Assembly: GCA_902785075.1 (NCBI GenBank)
Contig: CACZXN010000049.1
Location: 1-64,000, forward strand
DNA length: 64,000 nucleotides
Source of the DNA: an uncultured Bacteroidales bacterium
GTDB taxonomy: Bacteria; Bacteroidota; Bacteroidia; Bacteroidales; Bacteroidaceae
Reading direction: 5' to 3'
The notes under the pieces were generated by a model, which was given only the letters and a program-made list of their open reading frames with translations, was not told where the DNA came from and made no database searches. The position numbers and the translations under genes were made by a program. Of the stretch, positions 8,973 to 18,700 are shown piece after piece (the stretch's first letter is position 1; every line of letters starts with the position of its first letter).

Positions 8973-9033
8973 AAACAAGTTAGTTAAAAAGGTAAACGAA
9001 AATATTTTGAACGAAGTCAAAGTATAGTTAAAG

Positions 9034-10101
9034 ATGGAAATACAGCCAAAGATTCGTATCAAGGATATTGCCGAAATGGCAGGAGTAAGTGTGGGAACCG
9101 TCGATAGAGTTTTGCATGGACGACAGAACGTATCGAAACTCAGTCTTGAGAAAGTGGAGAAAGTATTGGAGGAAATTAACTACATCCCCAACCATTATGC
9201 AAGTGCTTTGGCAAGCAACAAGACCTATAACTTTGCAGCCATCTTACCAATGCACGAAGAAGACAGCTACTGGGCACGAGTAGAGCTGGGACTGCGGGAG
9301 AGCGCATCACGTTATAACGACTTCAAGATGTCGCTGAAGATATTCAGCTACGACCCGTTCAACGATGACTCGTTCGACCTCCAATGCCGTCAACTCCTTG
9401 CCTATAATCCTTGTGCGGTAGTGATAGGCCCAATCTTCAACCACCATGCGATGATTAAGTTTACTGAGAAGCTGGAGCAGAAGGAAATCCCTTACTCTCT
9501 CCTCGACTCCTATTGGCCCGATCTCAATCCTGTTACCTTCTACGGCCAGGATGCCCGAAGCAGTGGAGCCTTCTCTGCACGTATCATCTTGATGGCGGCA
9601 GGGAACGCAAAGAAAATAGCCCTGTTCAAGATGCTGGGTGAAGGACGTGTAGCCAGCCGTCAGCAGTTGGAACGCGAAAAGGGATTCCGTGACTATGTGG
9701 CGGAGCATAGCCCGAAGACGGAAATCGTCGATCTGAACCTCTATGTTTATGACAAGGAAGGCATGAAGGATTCGCTCCGTAAGTTCTTTACTGAAAACAA
9801 AGACCTGAGATACGGACTCTCTTTCAACTCATCCATACATGTCATCGGAAACTTCTTGAAGGAAGAAATGCCCAAGCATCCACATATCACGCTACTGGGC
9901 TACGATGCAATCGACTCGAACATCCATTGCATGCGCGACGGATATGTTGACTTCCTCGTGGGACAGCATCCGCAGCATCAAGGACGTAACTGCTTCCGCA
10001 GTATCTTCAACTATAAGGTGCTACGCATGAAGCAGAACTTGCTGCATTATGTGGGCATCGACCTCATCATGCCAGAGAATCTGGACTTCTACAAGGACTA
10101 A
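9034..10101 (+). CDS. LacI-family transcriptional regulator
   Basis: A 355-residue protein. The N-terminal LacI helix-turn-helix (residues ~8-55) includes IKDIAEMAGVSVGTVDRVLHG and the hinge-proximal YIPNHYASALAS. A type I periplasmic-binding-like ligand domain follows (residues ~65-350). In this subclass (TVDRVLHGR rather than TVSRVLN) members often sense sugars or sugar derivatives; the ligand is unknown. It stands 3 bp before the uvrB frame, so the two are probably cotranscribed, which is an unusual pairing. No clear operator is visible. Confidence 0.9.
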   Translation: MEIQPKIRIKDIAEMAGVSVGTVDRVLHGRQNVSKLSLEKVEKVLEEINYIPNHYASALASNKTYNFAAILPMHEEDSYWARVELGLRESASRYNDFKMSLKIFSYDPFNDDSFDLQCRQLLAYNPCAVVIGPIFNHHAMIKFTEKLEQKEIPYSLLDSYWPDLNPVTFYGQDARSSGAFSARIILMAAGNAKKIALFKMLGEGRVASRQQLEREKGFRDYVAEHSPKTEIVDLNLYVYDKEGMKDSLRKFFTENKDLRYGLSFNSSIHVIGNFLKEEMPKHPHITLLGYDAIDSNIHCMRDGYVDFLVGQHPQHQGRNCFRSIFNYKVLRMKQNLLHYVGIDLIMPENLDFYKD

Positions 10102-10104
10102 TCT

Positions 10105-12040
10105 ATGTTTCAACTGACCTCGGAGTATCAGCCTACGGGCGACCAGCCCGAAGCAATCAAACAACTGACTGAAGGTGTGCAACAAGGGTTGCCCGCCCAA
10201 GTGCTATTGGGTGTGACGGGGTCAGGAAAGACGTTCACTATAGCGAATGTCATCAACAACATCAACCGCCCTACCCTCATTCTCAGTCATAACAAAACGC
10301 TTGCTCATCAGCTCTATACTGAGATGAAAGGTTTCTTCCCCAATAATGCTGTGGAATATTATGTGAGTTACTATGATTACTATCAGCCTGAAGCCTATCT
10401 GCCAGCTACCGATACTTACATCGAGAAAGACCTGGCCATCAACGAGGAAGTGGACCGTTTGCGAATCGCTGCGACGCGCTCATTGTTGTCGGGCAGAAAA
10501 GACGTGATCGTTGTCAGTTCGGTTTCGTGCATCTATGGCATGGGGTCGCCGGTAGATTTCGCTGAGAACACTATTACCATCAAGGTGGGACAGATGCTCG
10601 ACATCAACGTTTTGTTACGCAGGCTGGTTGACAGCATGTACACCCGCAACGACATTGAACTCAAACGTGGCTTTTTCAGCGTGAAGGGTGAGACGGTAAA
10701 CGTGGCTTTAGCCTATGACGACAGAAACCTGCGCATTCGGTTTGCGTGGGATGAGATAGAGAGCATCGAAGAGGTCGATCCTGACAAAGGATATGTGCTC
10801 GACAAATTTGGGGAGTATAAGATATATCCTGCCAATCTGTTCAGTACTACGAAGGAGCGGACGCTTAAAGCCATCCATGAGATTGAGGATGACCTTCACG
10901 AGCGGATGCAGTTCTATGAAGAGTTGGGCGATACCGTGAAGAAGAACCTTATCGAAACACGTGTAACGAACGACTTGGAGATGATTCGCGAGTTAGGTCA
11001 TTGTTCGGGAATCGAGAACTACTCCCGCTATTTTGATGGGAGGAAAGCGGGCGAACGTCCCTACTGCCTGCTCGATTTCTTTCCCGATGATTTCCTGCTT
11101 GTGGTCGATGAGAGCCATGAGTCTGTTCCACAGATTCGCGCTATGTATGGTGACGTTCGACGAGTTCGAATCGATGACACATCAGACCATCTATATGTCA
11201 GCCACTCCTGCCGACTACGAATTGCAGAAGTCGGAAGGAGTAGTTGCCGAACAAGTGATACGTCCGACAGGCCTGCTCGATCCCGAGATCGAAATGCGCC
11301 CGACCACGAATCAGATTGACGATCTGATGGAGGAAATCCAACTAAGGGTGGAACGCGAGGAGCGAGTGTTGGTGACAACGATTTCGAAAAGGATGGCTGA
11401 GGAATTGGCGGAGTATCTCCTGAACAATGGCGTCAGAAGTACGTATATCCATAGCGATGTCGATACGTTTGAACGTGTGAACATCCTTAATCAGTTGCGT
11501 AGGGGCGAAATTGATGTGTTGGTAGGCGTGAATCTGCTGCGTGAAGGCCTCGATTTGCCCGAGGTGTCGCTCGTTGCCATTCTCGATGCCGACAAGGAGG
11601 GATTCCTGCGCAGTTACCGCTCGCTGACACAGACCATCGGACGTGCTGCGCGAAATATCAACGGGAAAGCGATACTATATTGCGACAAAGAAACCGACAG
11701 CATCCACAAAACGATCGAAGAGACCAATCGCAGACGCGCAAAGCAAATGGCTTATAACCAAGAACACGGCATCACGCCCACGCAGATTCGTAAAGCTCAG
11801 CATGACATTGCCGAGGGAAAACATGTGGACTATGTCGGTAAGGCTTATATCGAGGAAACCTTCCGAAAGGCTGCTGAAGACCCTGTGGTCATGAAGATGG
11901 ATGCCGAGGCGCTCGACAAAACGATTGAACACACCCGAACGCTCATGCAGAAAGCCGCAAAGAAGCTCGACTTCATCCTGGCGGCTCAATACCGTGACGA
12001 AATGCTCAAATTGGAAGAAATCAAGAAGTCAAGGCAATGA
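10105..12040 (+). pseudogene. uvrB: UvrB excinuclease subunit, frameshifted in mid-gene
   Basis: UvrB with Walker A GVTGSGKT, the beta-hairpin region YYVSYYDYYQPEAY, DEAD-box-like VVDESH, helicase motifs (YMSATP, GRAARN) and a C-terminal UvrC-binding UVR helix pair. The frame breaks at about 11150: the upstream frame reads ...[10 protein letters not shown] and runs to a stop at 11319, while the downstream frame resumes at TFDEFESM. The usual UvrB has ~25 residues between these points (the region with RxRK and EYGFRLP), so a short deletion plus frameshift is likely. As written, no full-length UvrB can be made and nucleotide excision repair would be lost unless another copy exists. It may instead be an assembly error. 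The gene overlaps the next gene by ATGA. Confidence 0.85.
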
Positions 12041-12999
12041 ATTATGTTATCCGTTTCATCAAGAACTGGACGCTCCCACTGTCTATGGTGATGGGTGTCG
12101 TGTCGTATTTTGTGTATGTGAATATACATGCTCTCGATTCGACGCACCAGTTCATGAGCGACTTCATCAGTGTGGCACAGCCGGGACTGATATTCATGAT
12201 GCTGTTCCTTTCGTTCTGCAAGGTTGAGCCAAAGGAATTGCGGCCTCACAGCTGGCAGATAAAGTTGATGCTGATTCAAGCCCTGTCGTTCGTCATCCTG
12301 GCAATTCCCATCATCCTGAAGCCCGACATCCCCGGCCGTATTGTCATAGAGAGCGCAATGCTGTGCATGATATGTCCCACGGCCACTGCAGCGTCGGTCT
12401 TTACCGGCAAGCTTCGCGGAAATACCAGTTGCGTGGTCAGCTACACGTGCGTCATCAACCTCATTGCTGCATTGTTGATACCGGCGGTCGTTTCGCTGAC
12501 ACACAATGGTGGCAACCATTCATTCCTCACATCTTTTGCGCTCATCATCGGTAAAGTGTTTCCCCTGCTGATGCTTCCGCTGCTCCTGGCATTTGGTGTG
12601 CGATACATGCTACCGAAATTCCATGCCTTCATGGTTCGCATCAGCTACATATCGTTCTACCTTTGGGCGGTCACGTTGACCATTGCCATCGGCATCACCA
12701 CCAAGGCAATCGTTCATAGCCACCATTCCGCGGCCAATTACATCGGAATCGGTGTCGTATCCATCGCTACATGCATCCTCCAGTTCTATCTGGGCCGAAC
12801 CATCGGGCGGCATCACGGCGAACCTATTGCAGGCGCGCAGAGTCTTGGGCAGAAAAACACCGCTTTCGCCATCTGGGTAGCATATACCTTTATGAGTCCC
12901 GTCACTGCCCTGGCGGGAGGCTTTTATGCCGTGTGGCACAACATCGTCAACTCCTGGCAGCTGTATCAAGCGAGGAAACAAGAGCTGAAATTGAATTGA
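12037..12999 (+). CDS. BASS-family (bile acid:Na+ symporter-like) transporter
   Basis: A 320-residue membrane protein with about 9-10 hydrophobic helices. A family-style sequence [10 protein letters not shown] lies near residue 275, and [15 protein letters not shown] near 110 corresponds to the other crossover helix. BASS proteins import organic acids or bile-acid-like anions with Na+. Its start codon overlaps the uvrB stop (ATGA), so it is translationally coupled. The substrate cannot be predicted. Confidence 0.75.
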   Translation: MNYVIRFIKNWTLPLSMVMGVVSYFVYVNIHALDSTHQFMSDFISVAQPGLIFMMLFLSFCKVEPKELRPHSWQIKLMLIQALSFVILAIPIILKPDIPGRIVIESAMLCMICPTATAASVFTGKLRGNTSCVVSYTCVINLIAALLIPAVVSLTHNGGNHSFLTSFALIIGKVFPLLMLPLLLAFGVRYMLPKFHAFMVRISYISFYLWAVTLTIAIGITTKAIVHSHHSAANYIGIGVVSIATCILQFYLGRTIGRHHGEPIAGAQSLGQKNTAFAIWVAYTFMSPVTALAGGFYAVWHNIVNSWQLYQARKQELKLN

Positions 13000-13018
13000 A
13001 TCACATAAATAATAAGAT

Positions 13019-14278
13019 ATGAAACGAATCATTCCCATCACCGTCTTATGGTTGCTTGCCATCACGATGCAAGCGCAGCAGAGCCGTATCGTCGAGCGTT
13101 ACATCGATTCGCTAAAACTGGCCATGAGCCTGAAAAACCTCGACGAGAACATCGACTACGACGTCAGTCCCTATTACTATCAGATGTTTTTCCCGTCAAC
13201 CTACTATTCTAACGTCACCCGCAATGCATTGTCGCTCGACTCGACGTCGTTTACACCCATGAACCTCCAGCTACTGCGCATCTACGCCAGTCGGCCGTCG
13301 CTTGTCAGTCACTATGACGAACAGTTCAAGAACGAGGCGCTGCTCGAAGCCAACAAGTCGGCGTCAAACCGCACCAACGATGACCTCAAGAAGGAAATAA
13401 GCAGCGTCATTTCGTCGAATTCGAAGGATCGCATCGATAAAGACGACATCGACATCGGGCTGCAAGTGGTCAAACCCAACTTTTGGAAGACCGCCGGCAA
13501 CTTCTCGCTGAAATTCACCCAGAATTACTTCTCCGAGAACTGGTACCAAGGAGGTAACAACAACCAAACGATGCTCGCTACACTCAATCTGTCGGCCATC
13601 TACAACGATACGAAGAAGATTACGTGGGAAAATCGTCTCGACGTACGACTTGGATTCGTCACGTCGCCATCCGACACCTGCCACACCTTCATCACGAACA
13701 ACGATAAGCTCCAGCTAAACACCAAGCTCGGAGTAAAGGCTGCAAAGAACTGGAACTACACCATATCGGGCGAAGCAAAGACCCAGATGATGCCAGGCTA
13801 CCGAGCTAACAACCGATTGAAGTTCTCCGACTTCCTCTCGCCACTCGATGTCTCACTGTCAATCGGTATGGACTACAAGCCGAAGCTCAAGAACGGCAAC
13901 AACCTCTCGCTGGCGCTCCTGCCGCTCTCCTACAAGATGAGATTCATCAACTCGCACAATGAGAACATCCACAAAACCAACAAGTTCGTCAACCGACGCT
14001 GGAAGCAAGACTTCGGTTCGCGACTCGAGTTCAACTGCAAGTTCACCATCGTCAAAAACCTCTCATGGAGATGCCGCAGCTACTGTTTCTCGTCATTCGA
14101 ATACGTAGAGGCAGAACTCGAAAACGTATTCACATTCGAATTCTCAAAATACATCTCCACCGACGTCTATACACTTTGGCGATTCGACGATAACCGACCC
14201 ATGAAATACTACGACGACAACCTCGGCTACTTCCAGTTCAAGGAATACATCACGCTGGGTCTGAAATACGACTTCTAA
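13019..14278 (+). CDS. DUF3078 outer-membrane beta-barrel protein
   Basis: A 419-residue protein with a signal peptide (cleavage near TMQAQ). The body is rich in alternating polar/aromatic strands (SLKFTQNYFSENWYQGG, NWNYTISGEAKTQ, LGLKYDF at the C-terminus). The motif FTQNYFSENWYQGGNN is characteristic of DUF3078, a Bacteroidetes outer-membrane family of unknown role. The C-terminal aromatic residue (Phe) fits barrel insertion by the BAM complex. It lies 19 bp after the transporter gene, so it probably belongs to the same operon. Confidence 0.82.
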   Translation: MKRIIPITVLWLLAITMQAQQSRIVERYIDSLKLAMSLKNLDENIDYDVSPYYYQMFFPSTYYSNVTRNALSLDSTSFTPMNLQLLRIYASRPSLVSHYDEQFKNEALLEANKSASNRTNDDLKKEISSVISSNSKDRIDKDDIDIGLQVVKPNFWKTAGNFSLKFTQNYFSENWYQGGNNNQTMLATLNLSAIYNDTKKITWENRLDVRLGFVTSPSDTCHTFITNNDKLQLNTKLGVKAAKNWNYTISGEAKTQMMPGYRANNRLKFSDFLSPLDVSLSIGMDYKPKLKNGNNLSLALLPLSYKMRFINSHNENIHKTNKFVNRRWKQDFGSRLEFNCKFTIVKNLSWRCRSYCFSSFEYVEAELENVFTFEFSKYISTDVYTLWRFDDNRPMKYYDDNLGYFQFKEYITLGLKYDF

Positions 14279-14296
14279 GACCGCCAAACAAGCAGG

Positions 14297-14641
14297 ATGA
14301 AACTCAACTACACGATATCAGACGACATACTCTCCATCCACGAGAGCTGGCAAATAAACAGCCTCCGCGGCATGGCGCTGACCCTTCAACGCATCCGAAG
14401 CGAACAGGCTGGCACCGAGCGACCTATCCTGCGACGCACTGACCGCAACATCATCGAGGAGTGGATTGTTCACAACTTCTTTTACGACCTCCACGTACTG
14501 CGGGCACACACACGCACCGTCGATCTCGAATACCCTCAGCGATGGTACTTCCGCATCGCCTACCATATCGTCGCCACCTTCATCGCCACCGCTGGGCTCC
14601 GCCACCATTGCCGCCTGGATTGTCGGGGTTGGTCGGAGTAG
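14297..14641 (+). CDS. Conserved small hypothetical protein, C-terminus possibly altered
   Basis: 114 residues with no signal peptide. The first ~95 residues (e.g. HESWQINSLRGMALTLQRIRSE, then DLEYPQRWYFRIAYHIV) have normal codon use and look like a small conserved Bacteroidales cytosolic protein with no assigned function. The last ~18 residues are read through DNA that, in reverse, looks like the Pro/Thr/Gly tail of a DUF6261 gene, so the natural end may have been replaced. It is the last gene of the lacI-uvrB-transporter-DUF3078 run, 18 bp after its neighbour. Confidence 0.6.
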   Translation: MKLNYTISDDILSIHESWQINSLRGMALTLQRIRSEQAGTERPILRRTDRNIIEEWIVHNFFYDLHVLRAHTRTVDLEYPQRWYFRIAYHIVATFIATAGLRHHCRLDCRGWSE

Positions 14642-14668
14642 TCGGAGTTACTCCGCTCGATGTCTTTA
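14566..14668 (-). pseudogene. Remnant of a DUF6261-type low-complexity tail
   Basis: On the minus strand one frame reads TPTTPTNPDNPGGNGGGA and, after a frame change, a Gly/Asp-rich end (SGGDEGGDD). The same style ends the DUF6261-like gene at the start of the window. No core domain of such a protein is present upstream on that strand, so this is taken as a fragment. It could also be chance low-complexity sequence. Confidence 0.35.
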
Positions 14669-14716
14669 CGCTTTTTGCGGTAACTTCGTCAATATGCAAG
14701 CATGGTTCTTTAAGAA

Positions 14717-14826
14717 GTCCGTGGACTTTGATATGAATGTCCACGGACTTTTGTGTGAATGTCCACGGACTTTGATGTGAAAGTCCATGGAGTTTGATGT
14801 GAAAGTCCATGGAGTTTGAGATTAAT
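14717..14826. repeat. 22-bp tandem repeat, five units, palindromic core
   Basis: Five contiguous 22-bp units (14717, 14739, 14761, 14783, 14805). Each starts with a near-palindrome of the type GTCCRYGGAC followed by tttgatgtgaaa. Units differ by a few bases. The array lies in the intergenic DNA at the 3' side of the DUF554 gene. There are no spacers, so this is not a CRISPR array. Confidence 0.95.
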
Positions 14827-14867
14827 GTCAAGCGATTGCGAATGGGAAAATGCAAAAAGGAGGAGAA

Positions 14868-15578
14868 TCAGAAGATGATTTTGAGGAAAACGGCTCGGAA
14901 GATGAAGAAGACGACAGGAATGAAGAGGGCTGGCAGTAGATTGAGCGTCTTGCAGTCTTTCACCTTGAGAATAGTGAGTCCGCTTGCGAGAATCAGCAGT
15001 CCGCCGACCAAAGACAGCTCGGTAATGAGGTCGTCACTGATGGCAGCGGCCGAAAACTTTGCCGTTAGATAGAATGCGCTTTGCCAGCAGAACAGCACTG
15101 GGGCTGCGAGGACCATGCCATAGCCGTAGGTGGCAGAAAGAACCATGGAAGTGACGAAGTCGAGCGTGGCATTCGTATAGAGATAGGTGTTGTCGCCAAG
15201 CAAGGCGCTGTTGACCGGCCCCAACATAGAGAAGGTGCCGATGCAATAGAGCAGGATGCCGGTCGATAATCCCTCGGACAGCTTAGGAGCGCTGTCGTCT
15301 GATGTCGTGCGCTTGCGATTGACCAAACGTTCGAAGCGTTCGGTCAGCTGCAAGCCTACACCGATTAACCCACCGATGGCCATCGAGAGGATGAACAGCA
15401 CGGGATAATGACTCTGGGGCATGAAACGCACAAATGCGTTCAGTCCCAAGGCGACGGAACAAAGGCCGAGCGCCACAAACACCACTTGTTGATACTGCTG
15501 TTTGATGCCTCGCTTCAGTGTCGCCCCTATCAAACTGCCGAGGACGATGGTCGATGTGTTTACGATTGTGCCTAACAT
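14868..15578 (-). CDS. DUF554 family membrane protein
   Basis: 236 residues with about 6-7 hydrophobic helices and the DUF554 start MLGTIVNTSTIVLGSLIG, plus ALGLCSVALGLNA and GPVNSALLGD. The family (YdfK/YqgA-like) is widespread in bacteria and its function is not established. A TAATTTTG promoter on its own strand lies 23 bp upstream, divergent from the HTCS gene. Confidence 0.88.
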   Translation of the reverse strand: MLGTIVNTSTIVLGSLIGATLKRGIKQQYQQVVFVALGLCSVALGLNAFVRFMPQSHYPVLFILSMAIGGLIGVGLQLTERFERLVNRKRTTSDDSAPKLSEGLSTGILLYCIGTFSMLGPVNSALLGDNTYLYTNATLDFVTSMVLSATYGYGMVLAAPVLFCWQSAFYLTAKFSAAAISDDLITELSLVGGLLILASGLTILKVKDCKTLNLLPALFIPVVFFIFRAVFLKIIF

Positions 15579-15600
15579 ACTGCGTGACGGATTTTGCCTG

Positions 15601-15608
15601 CAAAATTA
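15601..15608 (-). promoter_or_regulatory. Bacteroidetes -7 element, DUF554 gene
   Basis: TAATTTTG on the minus strand, 23 bp upstream of the start codon. Confidence 0.7.
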
Positions 15609-15724
15609 CAAAATAAATGTCATTTACCAATCGACTTGGGACATTTTTACGATGAAAAGGCACTTTCCACAAACAGTTTGCGCTTTTCAGCAGCAAAAGG
15701 GACGCAAAAACAAAAGATTTTTCA

Positions 15725-15732
15725 TATCTTTG
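15725..15732 (+). promoter_or_regulatory. Bacteroidetes -7 element, HTCS gene
   Basis: TATCTTTG on the plus strand, 24 bp upstream of the ATG at 15756. It shows that earlier in-frame Met codons are not starts. Confidence 0.7.
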
Positions 15733-15755
15733 CAACGTCTAAAGGATTTCCGCTT

Positions 15756-18700
15756 ATGAAAACTATACGTATTGCCTTTATTGTAGGATTGCTGGCGATG
15801 ATTTCGTTGTGCAAGGCACAATATGCAAGGTTATATACCACTCAGAACGGTCTTGAATCGAGTGCGCTCTATACCGCCCACATCGATTCGAAGGGACTTG
15901 CCTGGGTGGCAGGTGTAGCTACGCTTCAGGTGTTCGATGGTACGTCCTTCAGGAATGTGCTTGTGAACAAGAAGGAGCTTTCGACCGCTGTGTTCCTCAA
16001 CGTGATGGAATATGAGGACGACAAATACTGGTTGGTGACGAGCAGAGGCTTGAAGCTGTTCGACCTCCGCACCAATCGCGTGGAAAATATCGACATTTCG
16101 GACGAGGAAACTGAACATGGCCTGCCGCTGCACCGCATGATACGCTATCCGAAGGAGGATTACGCGCTCATCACCACTTCCGGATTCGGAATGTTTGTGT
16201 TCGACATGGCAAAGAAGACGGTTGACAAGGAACTGACAGAAAAACTCACGTCAATCATTGGGACGATGATGTTCAGCCATGATGTCGCCATCACAAGCGA
16301 CAATTGCCTTTGGGGAAGCTGCATGAATCAAAACCTATTCTGCGTGGACTTGAAGCAAATGAAGAAGTTGACGCTGGAAATCACTCCTGAAGCAAAGGAA
16401 ATACTCGACAATCACAACGTGACCGACTTTTATGAAGAACCCCTGTCGCACGACATAATTATAGCCACAACGGCCGGCATGCTCATCTACGACTACGCAG
16501 AGAAAAAGGTCCGGATGCCGCGAGGTATGACACATCCGGAGTTCATGGTACTCTGCATCAACGGTACAAGAAACGGAAAGATTCTCCTTGGAACCGACAG
16601 CCACGGACTATGGGAATTGGACGAGCACGAAAGCATGGTGCCCTACCCCATTGCCGACCACAACATCGACATGACGTACGCGAAAGTCAGATCGATCGAC
16701 GAAGACGAAGAGGGAAACCTAATCATCAGCATCTATCAAAAAGGAATATTGGTCATTTCGAACAGCCGCGACAATTTCTCCTACTTACCCGTATCGCCCA
16801 CATCGGCACAGGCCAATGTAGCCTGCATAACAGCCATCACCGTTGACCACGAAGGGAATTATTGGATTGCAGCGGACGGATGTGGAGTCCTGAAGAGTCC
16901 AAATGCCGACTTGAGCGAAGCAAAACTGGTCAACGAAGGATTAGCATCACCGTTGGTACAAGACATCAAGGTGGATAAAGACGGAATCGTGTGGGTAGGA
17001 CTGTTCGGAGGCGGAGTGCAATGCCTGCAAAACGGAAGGTTCGTCACTCCCGACTGGCTGCAACCGATGACTCAAATGTTGGTGATGTCGATGGCATACG
17101 ACCACCACCAAAACCGAATGTACGTCAGCACAAATGGCGGAGGAGTGCAAATACTTGATTTGACAAAGCACGAAATCACACCGCTATCGAAATACGGCGA
17201 CTTTAACGTCTGGACAATGACCGTCTATTGCGATGCAATGGGAATATTGTGGTGCGGAACGGTCAGCGAGTCGTTCTTCTTCAATCCAGCAACCCTCGTA
17301 CTGAAAGCAATTGAATTCGAAGAAAAAGAAAACATGGCGGCGCAATGTTTCGCCTCTGACGGACGCAATGTGTACATCGGAACCAACGAGGGACTCTATA
17401 AATTCGACCAGATCAAAGGAAAAGCGGTACTCATACTGCCCGACCGCAACGTGATGTCAATAGAAATAACCGATGCCGACATCTGGATAGCAACATCGAA
17501 CGAAATCGTACGCATCGACAAAAAGACGGAGATGTCGCACACCTACACATCGTTCGGCGGCTACTACCTAGGCGATTTCCACAGAGCCGCATCCTGCCAG
17601 ACACCCTCACACATGATATATTACGGCGCAGACAACGGAGTGATAGGATTCAATGCCCTCAACCTCAAGCAACAAAGGCAGCTGAAAAACGCCCTCATTC
17701 TAACCAGCCTCAAAATAAACGGGTACGAACGCTACTATGAAGACGGAAGCGACGACAACGTATTGGACCAATCACTTTTGTATGCAACGAAGCTAGATGT
17801 CCCCTACGACCAAAACACATTGGCATTCCGATTCAGCGTGCCGAATTACTCTTCGCCTAACCGTATATTCTACAACTACAAACTGGAGGGATACGACAAA
17901 AACTGGCATGTCGTACCCGCCAACCACGAAGCATACTATTCGAGCCTGCCATCAGGCACCTACAAGCTGATTATTCGCGCATACTATGAGAACAACGAGA
18001 ACACAATGGTCGAGAAAACCTTGACCGTCCACGTGGGCTACCCTTGGTATGCCACTTGGTGGGCGTGGCTGTGTTATCTGGCCATTGCCGGACTGATTGC
18101 GTACTATATATATAATACATATAAGGTGAGAGCCAAACAGCGCACACTCCTTTCTCAGGTTCGACATAACGAACAGATAAAGGAGGCAAAACTCAGGATG
18201 TTTGCCAGCATCGCACACGAAATGAAGTCACCACTGACGATGATTATGTCGCCGCTGCGACAACTCATGAGCGAAACCGGAGAAATAGAACCTCAGGAGA
18301 AAAAGCAGAAGAACAACGAAGAGCGGAAACAAAGCATGTATAAGGTGATGAACATGAACTGTGAGCGATTGTTGCGTATCGTAAAGCAAGTGACGGACAT
18401 CCGAAAGATTGATAGCGGCCAATTCGAGCTGCACTTCTCGGAAGTCAATTTCGCAGCCTACTCCGACGAAATATTCAAGACCTTCTCAGGATATGCGGTA
18501 TCAAAACGAATCTCGTTTGTGATTGAACACGCAAACAAAAACGTCAATATATGGCTTGACAAGGTTCACTTTGAGAAGATTCTGACCAACCTATTATCGA
18601 ATGCCTTCAAGTTTACGCCAGAGGGAGGACGAGTCATCGTGAGGACGCGCAACATCATGAAAAACTCGAAAGACTGGTTTGAAATCCGAGTCTATAACAG

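Noticed and set aside
11033..11319. Programmed frameshift in uvrB
   Set aside because: There is no slippery heptamer or stimulating structure at the joint, and the expected residues of the family are missing, which a programmed shift would not cause.
14717..14826. CRISPR-like array
   Set aside because: The 22-bp units are contiguous and have no unique spacers, and no cas gene is present.
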